Positions 1 to 6,197 of a stretch of DNA of 6,355 bases are shown piece after piece. Origin of the DNA: Treponema sp. (lineage in GTDB: Bacteria > Spirochaetota > Spirochaetia > Treponematales > Breznakiellaceae). Position 1 is the first letter of the stretch, and each line of letters starts with the position of its first letter. The translations under genes were made by a program, and so were the position numbers. The stretch lies in NCBI GenBank assembly GCA_031278025.1, contig JAITLF010000268.1, forward strand, positions 1 through 6,355, read 5' to 3'. Below the pieces are notes generated by a model. The model was not told the origin of the DNA. It saw only the letters and a program-made list of their open reading frames with translations, and made no database searches.

Positions 1-265
1 CGCGTCCGCAGACCCCTCTCCGCGCGGCGCAACCCCGCTTTTGCGCGCCGCAGACCCGCTTCCCGCGTCCGCAGACCCCTCTCCGCGCGGCGCAGACCCG
101 CTTCCCGCGTCCGCGGACCCCTCCCCGCGCGCCGCAGACCCGCTTCCCGCGTCCGCGGACCCATCTCCGCGCGGCGCAGACCCGCTTCCCGCGTCCGCAG
201 ACCCCTCTCCGCGCGCCGCAAACCCGCTCCCCGCGTCCGCCGGACCTCTCCCCGCGCGGCGCGGG
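1..265. repeat. GC-rich tandem repeat array, 42-bp unit built from two ~21-bp halves
   Basis: The array alternates a 20-bp half (A, consensus CGCGTCCGCAGACCCCTCTC) and a 22-bp half (B, CGCGCGGCGCAGACCC followed by GCTTCC). A halves start at 1, 64, 106, 148, 190 and 232, so the period from 64 onward is exactly 42 bp. The first interval is 63 bp because it carries an extra B half (21-42 and 43-63). B halves alternate between GCGGCGC and GCGCCGC at the same place, giving an 84-bp higher-order repeat. The array decays after about 250 and ends near a 15-bp palindrome at 251-265 (CCCGCGC-G-GCGCGGG). Units abut without spacers. It begins before or at the window edge. No function can be assigned from sequence. 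Because 42 is divisible by 3 and the DNA lacks A/T-rich stops, it reads as an open frame, which I do not regard as a gene. Confidence 0.93.
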
Positions 266-330
266 CCTCCCTCCGCGCTGGGAAAAACCGGGGTATGGAC
301 CCCTGACGGGGAATAAAGTATGATTCGGCC
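266..330 (+). promoter_or_regulatory. Leader of the transporter gene with a candidate -10 box next to the start codon
   Basis: TATGAT at 319-324 matches the sigma-70 -10 consensus at five of six positions and lies only six bases before the ATG at 331, so a transcript from it would start at or next to the start codon. No convincing -35 is seen: the hexamer at 17-bp spacing is TGGACC (296-301). No Shine-Dalgarno sequence precedes the ATG; the bases just before it are GATTCGGCC. Upstream are two mutually exclusive small stems, GGGGT/ACCCC at 290-303 and CCCC/GGGG at 300-311. A promoter further upstream inside the repeat array cannot be excluded. Confidence 0.35.
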
Positions 331-1563
331 ATGAAAGTTTGGGTCAAACTCTTAATTGGTTCCGCGCTGGGCGTGTTCCTGGGTTTTATGCTTCCCCAGG
401 ACAATCAGGTTATCATGGGGTGGCTTGCCTGGCTTCAAGCTCTCGCCATCCGAATAGGGCGGTACGCCGCCGTGCCGGTCCTGGTTTTCTCCATGGCCAT
501 CGGGATTTATGAGCTGCGCCAGGACGGCAGGTTCTGGGGCATGATGTTCCGCTCTTTCCTGCTGATGCTCGCAGGCTCCGCATTTGTCATCACTTCGGGA
601 ATAGCCGCCGTCCTGCTCTTCCCTCCGGGGCGTATTCCCATTTTGATTGAGGAAGAGGTTGAAAAGATTTCCCTGAGCATCCCGGACAGCATCATGGAAC
701 TCTTTCCTTCCAACATGTTTCTGGCCCTGGCGGGCGACGGGGTATACCTTTTTCCGGTATGTGTCTTTGCGTTCTTCCTGGGTATCGGCCTTTCGTATGA
801 CCGGATGTATTCCAAGCAGGTCATCTCCCTGGTGGATTCCCTGTCCCGGATTTTCTACCACATTATTGCTTTTTTTTCGGAAATCCTGTCCCCGGTACTC
901 ATCGCCCTAAGCGCGTATTGGGCGGTACGGTACCGCGGGGTTATCCAAACCGGCATGTTTCAGGATCTGCTCCTTTTTTTGGGGGTCTTTAGCGTGATCC
1001 TGGCCTTTGGCATCTTTCCCCTGTTCCTCTATCTTATCAAACCCAAGACCAATCCCTGGGCCGTGCTTTACGGTTCCCTGGGGCCTGCCATAGCCGCGTT
1101 TTTTTCCGGGGATATCAACTTTACCCTGCCGGTCCTGGTACGGAATGTGAAGGAAAACCTCGGCATCCGCCGCCGGGCCAATACCGTTTCCCTGCCCCTC
1201 TTTGTAACTTTTGGACGGGCCGGCAGCGCCATGGTGTCGGCGGTGGCGTTTATCGTGATCATCAAGTCCTATTCCAGCCTGGGGATCACCACCGCGGACG
1301 TGGTGTCCATAGGCTTTCGGGCTTTCCTGCTATCTTTTCTCCTGGGGCGTCATCCCGGCGGCGGGGCCTACATTGCCCTGACGGTCCTCAGCATGGGGTA
1401 TGGCCAGGGCTTCGAGGCGGGCTACCTCATCCTAAAGCCCCTGGCTTTCTATCTTATCGCGGTGGGAACCTTCCTGGACGTGATGCTCAGTTCCTTCGCC
1501 GCCTTCGTCCTGGCAAAACTTTCGGGCTTCCAAGAGGAAAAGAGCATACGGCACTTTATCTAG
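331..1563 (+). CDS. Divergent dicarboxylate/amino acid:cation symporter (DAACS/SDF) family membrane protein
   Basis: A 410-residue inner-membrane protein with the size and order of hydrophobic segments of the GltP/GltPh family: TM1 near 4-21 ending in MLP, further segments near 44-62, 73-97, 137-156, 172-197 and 209-236, a re-entrant region near 246-270 (FTLPVLVRN), TM7 near 286-311, a second hairpin near 330-352 (HPGGGA) and TM8 near 364-397. Family members import dicarboxylates or acidic and neutral amino acids with Na+ or H+. Here the diagnostic motifs are changed. The serine-rich HP1 tip before TLP reads SGDINF. The TM7 NMDGT motif aligns with GRAGS (295-299). The TM8 region aligns as GTFLDVMLS (379-387), without the usual substrate-binding Arg and sodium-site Asp. 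Substrate and coupling ion therefore cannot be inferred. The ATG at 331 is chosen because an in-frame stop lies at 304-306, no other start falls between, and TM1 begins at once. No ribosome binding site is visible. The stop codon overlaps the carB stop on the other strand. Family assignment is firm; transport function is likely but unproven. Confidence 0.85.
   Translation: MKVWVKLLIGSALGVFLGFMLPQDNQVIMGWLAWLQALAIRIGRYAAVPVLVFSMAIGIYELRQDGRFWGMMFRSFLLMLAGSAFVITSGIAAVLLFPPGRIPILIEEEVEKISLSIPDSIMELFPSNMFLALAGDGVYLFPVCVFAFFLGIGLSYDRMYSKQVISLVDSLSRIFYHIIAFFSEILSPVLIALSAYWAVRYRGVIQTGMFQDLLLFLGVFSVILAFGIFPLFLYLIKPKTNPWAVLYGSLGPAIAAFFSGDINFTLPVLVRNVKENLGIRRRANTVSLPLFVTFGRAGSAMVSAVAFIVIIKSYSSLGITTADVVSIGFRAFLLSFLLGRHPGGGAYIALTVLSMGYGQGFEAGYLILKPLAFYLIAVGTFLDVMLSSFAAFVLAKLSGFQEEKSIRHFI
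1560..1563. other. Shared CTAG: convergent stop codons of the transporter and carB
   Basis: The palindrome CTAG provides TAG to the plus-strand transporter (1561-1563) and TAG to the minus-strand carB (1562-1560). The genes overlap tail-to-tail by four bases. No intrinsic terminator hairpin with a T-run is apparent on either strand around this point, so both transcripts presumably run into the opposing gene before ending. Confidence 0.95.
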
Positions 1564-4500
1564 CGGTAATCTTCCCAGGCTTTAATCTCCAGGCCGCCGC
1601 TCTTGCCCCGTTTATACGCCAGGGCGTCGATGAATTCCCTGGCCACCTTGATGTTGGTAAAGAGGGGGATGTCAAAGTCCACCGCCATACGGCGGATGAT
1701 GTAATCGTTTTTAAGCTCCGTCTCCCGGTTATTCTTGGGGATGTTGATGATCATGTCGATGCGCCGGGTCTTGATGTACGTCGCGATGTTAGGCTCCCTG
1801 GATTCCAGCGGCCAGTTGAGGGGCGTTGCGGGAACCCCGCTGCCGGCCAGGAATTTCGCCGTTCCCCGTGAGGCGAAGAGTTCATACTCCATATCCACGA
1901 GCTTCCGGGCGGAGTCCAGGAAGTCCAGCTTTTCTTCTATGGTGCCGGTGGAAAGGAGGATGCGCTTGCGGGGGATGCGGTAGCCCACCGAAAGGAGGGC
2001 CTTGAGAAAGGCGTCGCTTAGGTCCGTGCCGATGCAGCCCACTTCCCCGGTGGAGGCCATTTCCACCCCGCTCACCGGATCCGCCCCGTGCAGCCGGGAA
2101 AAACTGAACTGCGCCGCCTTGACCCCCACCCATTCCAGGTCCAGGGCGGAAACGGCGGCCTTTTGCACCGGCTCGTCCAGCATGGCCCGGACCGCCATTT
2201 CTATCATATTTACCCGGCTCACCTTGGAACAGAAAGGGAAGCTCCGGCTGGCCCGGAGGTTGCACTCAATGACCCGGACCCGGTTACGCTGGGCCAGAAA
2301 CTGGATGTTGAAAGGCCCGGTGATGTCCAGGGCCCGGGCGATTTCCGCGCTGATCTTGCGGATCTTCCGGATGGTCTCGATGTAGAGCCGCTGGGCCGGG
2401 AGTACCACGGTAGCGTCCCCGGAATGGACCCCGGCGTTTTCTATGTGTTCGGTGATGGCGTGGAAGAGGATTTCCCCCCGCTTGGCCACGGCATCGATCT
2501 CGATTTCCTTGGAATTTTCGATAAATTTGGAAATCACCACCGGATGTTCCGGGGACACGTCCGCGGCCAGGCCCAGGAACTTCTTTAGGCTTTCGTCGTC
2601 CCAGGCCACGTTCATGGCCGCGCCGGAAAGCACATAGCTGGGCCTGATGAGTACGGGATAACCCGCTTCCGCGGCAAAGGCTTTGGCCGCGCTCAGGTCC
2701 GTCAGCTCCCTCCACTCAGGCTGCTCTATGCCCAGCCGGTCCAGCAGGGCGGAGAACTTGTTCCGGTCTTCCGCCATGTCTATGGATTGGGGAGTAGTGC
2801 CGTAGATGAGGACCCCGGCGGTGTAGAGCTTGGTGGCCAGGTTGTTGGGAATCTGGCCGCCCATAGACAGGATGAGGCCGTCAGGCCGTTCCCGCTCGTA
2901 GATGTCCAGCACCCGTTCAAGGGTGAGTTCCTCAAAGTAAAGGCGGTCGCACATATCGTAATCGGTGGATACCGTCTCGGGGTTGCAGTTCACCATGATG
3001 GAGTAGCGCCCCAGGTTCCGGGCGGTTTCCGCCGCGTTGACGCACCCCCAGTCGAATTCCACGCTGCTCCCTATCCGGTACGCCCCGGAGCCCAAGACCA
3101 TCACCCCCCGGCCCGCCGGCGCCGTGTCGTCCCGGATGCCGCCGGACGCGCCGCCGCTCCCGGCGTAGGTCATGTAGAGGTAGTTTGTCCTGGCCGGGTA
3201 TTCCGCCGCCAGGGTGTCTATCTGTTTTACCGCCGGCTTTATGCGGTAGTCTTCCCGAAGTTTCCGGACCTCCATTTCCCCCAGATTTACGAATTCCCCG
3301 ATCCGCTCATCGGAAAAACCCATACGCTTTGCCCGTGCGAGAAGCTCCCGGTCAATGACGGGCGGGGAGGGGGACGTGCGGGATCCCGCCTGCCTGACAG
3401 CCCGTTCGGTCTCCAGGACGCCGGCGATCTTGTGGAGGAACCAGCGGTCTATCCTGGTGAGCCGCCATATCCGTTCCACCGGCCACCCTTCGGAGAGGGC
3501 CCGGTAGACGACGAAGACCCGGCGATCCGTGGGCTTTACCAGGGCGTCCCGGAGGTCCCTGGCGGCGGCGCCGCAGAATTCGTCATCCGCCGCAAGGCCC
3601 GGCGCGCCTATGCCGGTCATGCGCAGGGCCTTCTGGAGGGCTTCCTCGAACGTACGGCCTATGGACATTACTTCCCCGACGGACTTCATCTCGGACCCGA
3701 TGCGTATGTCCACATGCTTGAACTTCGCCAGGTCCCAGCGGGGAACCTTGACCACGCAATAGTCCAGGGCAGGCTCGAAGCAGGATTTGGTCGCACGGGT
3801 GATGCGGTTTTCGATATCCGTTAAGGCGTACCCCAGGGCAAGTTTTGCCGCCACAAACGCCAGGGGGTAGCCAGAGGCTTTGGAGGCCAGGGCGGAACTC
3901 CGGGAAAGCCGGGCGTTCACCTCGATGACGCGGTAATCTTCAGAGGCCGGGTCCAGGGCGTACTGGACGTTGCATTCCCCCACGATGCCCAGATGGCGGA
4001 TCACTTCGATGGCGATGCGCCTGAGCTTGTGGTACTCAGAATCCGTCAGGGTCTGGGAAGGGGCCACGACGATGCTTTCGCCGGTATGTATGCCCAGGGG
4101 ATCGAAATTCTCCATATTACAGACGGTAACGCAGTTGTCGTAGACATCCCGAACTACCTCGTATTCAATCTCCTTCCAGCCCCCAAGCCATTCCTCAATT
4201 AACGCCTGGGGGGCGGAGCCGACTTCGCTGGTCCGGGCAAACGCCCGGTCGCACCGGCGGCGTATCTCCGCCTCGTTCCGGCATATTCCCGAACCGGCGC
4301 CCCCCAGGGCGTAGGCGACGCGGACCATCACGGGGTAGCCGATTTCCGCAGCCGCCGCCGCCGCCGCGTCCGTGCTGGTAACGGCGGTACTCCGGGGGCA
4401 TTTCACCCCGATTTCCGTAAGGCGCTCCACAAAGAGCCGCCGGTCCTCGGTGTCTTCTATGGCCTTAACCGCCGTTCCCAGGACACGGACCCCGTACCCG

Positions 4501-4832
4501 GCGAGGATTCCCTCCCGTTCCAGGGCGACCCCGCAGTTCAGGGCGGTCTGCCCCCCAAAGGAGAGGAGGATGCCGTCGGGCTTTTCCTTCGCTATCACCT
4601 GGCTGACATATTCCGGCGTTACCGGCAGAAAGTACGTGCGATCCGCCATGCCTTCGCTGGTCTGAATGGTAGCAATGTTGGGGTTGATGAGGACCGTCCC
4701 TATCCCCTCTTCTTTGAGGGCCTTGAGCGCCTGGGACCCGGAATAGTCAAACTCCCCGGCCTGCCCGATTTTCAGCCCCCCGGACCCCAGGAGCAGTACC
4801 TTTTGGGGTAACTTTTGCCGCGCTTCGGTCAT
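1560..4832 (-). CDS. carB: Carbamoyl-phosphate synthase, large (synthetase) subunit
   Basis: This subunit makes carbamoyl phosphate from bicarbonate, ammonia delivered by CarA and two ATP, in the cytosol, for pyrimidine and arginine synthesis. At 1090 residues it is slightly longer than the usual ~1060-1075. Order: pre-ATP-grasp domain (about 10-128, GSGGLKIGQAGEFDYSG), ATP-grasp 1 (130-400), helical oligomerisation region (405-545), second pre-ATP-grasp (575-690, GSGAYRIGSSVEFDWG), ATP-grasp 2 (690-935) and a C-terminal MGS-like allosteric domain (about 955-1072). ATP-grasp residues are present in both halves: R171, H249, Q290, E304, N306, R308, and R730, H803, Q844, E856, N858, R860. Both synthetase halves should therefore be active. 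Wording such as NCVTVCNMENFDPLGIHTGE and VTGPFN-like ITGPFNIQ resembles eukaryotic CAD more than E. coli CarB. Oddities are a seven-Ala run (156-162), a Pro/Ser-rich insert (485-492) and a Gly/Ser/Asp-rich linker (557-576) between the halves. The start is set by a strong ribosome binding site and the ATGA overlap with carA. Confidence 0.98.
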   Translation of the reverse strand: MTEARQKLPQKVLLLGSGGLKIGQAGEFDYSGSQALKALKEEGIGTVLINPNIATIQTSEGMADRTYFLPVTPEYVSQVIAKEKPDGILLSFGGQTALNCGVALEREGILAGYGVRVLGTAVKAIEDTEDRRLFVERLTEIGVKCPRSTAVTSTDAAAAAAAEIGYPVMVRVAYALGGAGSGICRNEAEIRRRCDRAFARTSEVGSAPQALIEEWLGGWKEIEYEVVRDVYDNCVTVCNMENFDPLGIHTGESIVVAPSQTLTDSEYHKLRRIAIEVIRHLGIVGECNVQYALDPASEDYRVIEVNARLSRSSALASKASGYPLAFVAAKLALGYALTDIENRITRATKSCFEPALDYCVVKVPRWDLAKFKHVDIRIGSEMKSVGEVMSIGRTFEEALQKALRMTGIGAPGLAADDEFCGAAARDLRDALVKPTDRRVFVVYRALSEGWPVERIWRLTRIDRWFLHKIAGVLETERAVRQAGSRTSPSPPVIDRELLARAKRMGFSDERIGEFVNLGEMEVRKLREDYRIKPAVKQIDTLAAEYPARTNYLYMTYAGSGGASGGIRDDTAPAGRGVMVLGSGAYRIGSSVEFDWGCVNAAETARNLGRYSIMVNCNPETVSTDYDMCDRLYFEELTLERVLDIYERERPDGLILSMGGQIPNNLATKLYTAGVLIYGTTPQSIDMAEDRNKFSALLDRLGIEQPEWRELTDLSAAKAFAAEAGYPVLIRPSYVLSGAAMNVAWDDESLKKFLGLAADVSPEHPVVISKFIENSKEIEIDAVAKRGEILFHAITEHIENAGVHSGDATVVLPAQRLYIETIRKIRKISAEIARALDITGPFNIQFLAQRNRVRVIECNLRASRSFPFCSKVSRVNMIEMAVRAMLDEPVQKAAVSALDLEWVGVKAAQFSFSRLHGADPVSGVEMASTGEVGCIGTDLSDAFLKALLSVGYRIPRKRILLSTGTIEEKLDFLDSARKLVDMEYELFASRGTAKFLAGSGVPATPLNWPLESREPNIATYIKTRRIDMIINIPKNNRETELKNDYIIRRMAVDFDIPLFTNIKVAREFIDALAYKRGKSGGLEIKAWEDYR

Positions 4833-5992
4833 CTTTTCGCCTCCTTAACCTGGCCGAGAAACCGGTCGATGAGAAACTCCGTGTCCCGCGGGCCGGGGCA
4901 GCCTTCGGGATGGAACTGCACCGCCGAGAAGGGGAAACGGACCGAGCGGATTCCCTCATTCGTACCGTCGTTGGCGTTGATGAACCAGGGTTCCCAGCCT
5001 TTGGGAAGGCTTTCGGTCCGCACGGCGTATCCGTGGTTCTGGCTGGTAATGTAACACCGCGGGGACGCCGCGCTTCCCCCGGTTCCCACCTCCACACAGG
5101 GCTGGTTCTGGCCCCGGTGTCCGTAGGGGAGCTTGCAGGTGTCCCCCCCGGCGGCCAGGGCCATGATTTGGTTCCCCAGGCAGATGCCGAAGATGGGTTT
5201 TCCCACGGAAAAGGCCCGGCGTACCGCCGCGATGGTCTTGCCGCAGTCCTTAGGATCCCCGGGACCGTTTGAGAGGAAGAGGCCGTCGTATTCAAGGCCG
5301 CTCAAATCGTGGTTCCAGGGGACGCGGATCACTTCCGCCTTTCGGGAGAGGAGGATGCGGTAGATGTTCGCCTTGGCCCCGCAGTCTATCAGGACGATTT
5401 TGAACAGCCGGTCCCCGTCAGGGCGGAAAACCCGTACCTCAGCGGGGGACACCTCTTCCACCGGGTGAGGGACGCGCCCGGAATCTATGGTTACCTCCCG
5501 TGCGCCCTCCACAAGGATTTTCCCCCGCATGACCCCCTGTTCCCGAAGGCGTATCGTAAGGGAACGGGTGTCTACGCCGTACACGCCGGGGATGTTGTTT
5601 TTCTCCAGCCACAGGGAAAGGGAAGCGCCGGATGCAAAGTGGCTTGGCTCCTCGCAGGCTTCGGACACCACAAAGCCTGAAACCTGGACGCGCCCGGATT
5701 CAAAGTGAAGGGGGATGCCCTGTTCATCGAAGAAAGGCTCGGCGGTCTTGGGCTGTACCGGGACCCCGTAATTCCCCGCCAGGGGATAGGCGGACACCAG
5801 TATCTGCCCCCGGAAGCTGGGGTCCGTCAGGGACTGGGGGTAGCCGGTCATCCCGGTAGTAAAGACCACTTCCCCCGCCTGGGACTTTGCCTTTCCAAAA
5901 GACCAGCCGGAAAACTCCGAGCCGTCTTCCAGAACGAGTTTGGCCTGCCGGGCCTGCCGGGCCTGCCGGGCCGCTGCTTTTTCCTTCCTCAT
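4829..5992 (-). CDS. carA: Carbamoyl-phosphate synthase, small (glutamine amidotransferase) subunit
   Basis: This subunit hydrolyses glutamine and passes ammonia through a tunnel to CarB. The 387-residue protein has the CarA-specific N-terminal domain (about 18-150; EVVFTTGMTGYPQSLTDPSF at 41-60, GVYGVDTRSLTIRLR at 136-150) and a class I glutamine amidotransferase domain (about 198-380; SNGPGDP at 241-247). The catalytic triad is visible: C271 in GICLGNQ, and H361 and E363 in QFHPEG. The base after LG in the nucleophile elbow is Asn274, where His is common. Segments such as RGQNQPC, YITSQNHGYAV and NANDGTNEGI read like the eukaryotic CAD glutaminase. The first 17 residues, including three ARQ repeats, are an extension: family members normally begin close to the KLVLEDG strand at 18-24. 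I keep the ATG at 5992 because a GGGGGAG ribosome binding site precedes it and no other start codon lies between it and residue 18. carA is first in a two-gene operon and overlaps carB by four bases. Confidence 0.98.
   Translation of the reverse strand: MRKEKAAARQARQARQAKLVLEDGSEFSGWSFGKAKSQAGEVVFTTGMTGYPQSLTDPSFRGQILVSAYPLAGNYGVPVQPKTAEPFFDEQGIPLHFESGRVQVSGFVVSEACEEPSHFASGASLSLWLEKNNIPGVYGVDTRSLTIRLREQGVMRGKILVEGAREVTIDSGRVPHPVEEVSPAEVRVFRPDGDRLFKIVLIDCGAKANIYRILLSRKAEVIRVPWNHDLSGLEYDGLFLSNGPGDPKDCGKTIAAVRRAFSVGKPIFGICLGNQIMALAAGGDTCKLPYGHRGQNQPCVEVGTGGSAASPRCYITSQNHGYAVRTESLPKGWEPWFINANDGTNEGIRSVRFPFSAVQFHPEGCPGPRDTEFLIDRFLGQVKEAKR
4840..4846 (-). promoter_or_regulatory. Ribosome binding site of carB, inside the end of carA
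   Basis: The minus strand reads AAGGAGG, a near-perfect anti-16S match, followed by seven bases (CGAAAAG... ending just before the ATG at 4832). It lies within the last codons of carA (KEAKR). With the ATGA stop/start overlap this predicts translational coupling, which would keep CarA and CarB near one-to-one. Confidence 0.9.
5942..5972 (-). repeat. 9-bp tandem repeat inside the carA 5' end (ARQ-ARQ-ARQ)
   Basis: Three perfect copies of GGCCTGCCG (plus-strand reading; 5942-5968) are followed by a partial GGCC. In the carA frame they encode ARQARQARQ at residues 8-16, just before the first strand of the conserved domain. Nine-base copies keep the frame, so copy-number changes would lengthen or shorten the N-terminus without breaking the gene. 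Confidence 0.95.
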
Positions 5993-5997
5993 CGTTT

Positions 5998-6004
5998 CTC
6001 CCCC
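5998..6004 (-). promoter_or_regulatory. Ribosome binding site of carA
   Basis: GGGGGAG on the minus strand, with five bases (AAACG) before the ATG at 5992. It supports that start and hence the translation of the ARQ-repeat extension. Confidence 0.75.
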
Positions 6005-6024
6005 GATTCCCTCATTTTCCGTAG

Positions 6025-6061
6025 CGTGATCAGTTTACCGGTTTCAGACAAAAACAATCAA
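6025..6061 (-). promoter_or_regulatory. Candidate sigma-70-type promoter of carAB
   Basis: On the minus strand TTGATT (6061-6056) is a -35 candidate matching four of six consensus bases, and TAAACT (6037-6032) a -10 candidate matching four of six, with an 18-bp spacer. Transcription would start near 6025, giving a leader of about 33 bases that contains the carA ribosome binding site. A 7-bp inverted repeat (6041-6047 and 6070-6076) places one arm in the spacer and one upstream of the -35, which would suit a repressor site. The motifs are modest and the call is inference. Confidence 0.35.
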
Positions 6062-6076
6062 GGCGGCGGCTGAAAC
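6041..6076. promoter_or_regulatory. Inverted repeat GTTTCAG/CTGAAAC around the candidate carAB -35
   Basis: Seven-base arms at 6041-6047 and 6070-6076 are separated by 22 bases. Neither arm extends further. It could be an operator or a leader stem if transcription starts further upstream. Its link to regulation rests only on its position. Confidence 0.4.
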
Positions 6077-6197
6077 AAGGAAAGAATTTCGCGTTTTTTC
6101 CTGATTTTTGCGGATTGAAGGCGGGAAAAACGGGGGAAACCTGATTTTGTATTCTGAATACGGCGGGTATAGCCGTGGGGTTCGGGGGCGCCCGCGC
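6077..6197. other. Distal carA upstream region: 13-bp palindrome and direct repeat, no gene
   Basis: This stretch between the inverted repeat and the right array is less GC-rich than the rest of the window, with several A/T runs. It contains the perfect palindrome GTATTC-T-GAATAC (6149-6161) and a 9-bp direct repeat, CCTGATTTT, at 6100-6108 and 6140-6148, spaced 40 bp apart. I see no coding region, tRNA or convincing intrinsic terminator. These elements are regulatory candidates by position only. Confidence 0.5.

Noticed and set aside
1..265. CRISPR array
   Set aside because: Units abut with no unique spacers, have a 20/22-bp alternation and no cas genes are near. The same reasoning excludes the right array at 6198-6355.
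41..316. 91-residue open frame through the left array (ADPLPASADPSPR repeats)
   Set aside because: The 42-bp unit is divisible by three and contains no stop, so any frame tends to stay open. There is no ribosome binding site, and the predicted protein is only the repeat.
922..936. Perfect 15-bp palindrome GCGGTAC-G-GTACCGC
   Set aside because: It lies inside the transporter coding sequence (AVRYR), and a 7-base-arm palindrome is not surprising by chance in a window of this size.
2787..3824. 345-residue plus-strand open frame antisense to carB
   Set aside because: It lies wholly opposite a conserved carB reading frame in GC-rich DNA, resembles no family I recognise, and is best explained as a shadow frame.
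4747..5295. 182-residue minus-strand frame overlapping carA and carB out of frame
   Set aside because: Low-complexity Arg/Ser/Pro composition and full overlap with conserved carA sequence mark it as a frame shadow.
6091..6110. Intrinsic terminator suggested by the T-run at 6094-6099
   Set aside because: No GC-rich hairpin immediately precedes the T-run, and no plus-strand gene ends nearby.
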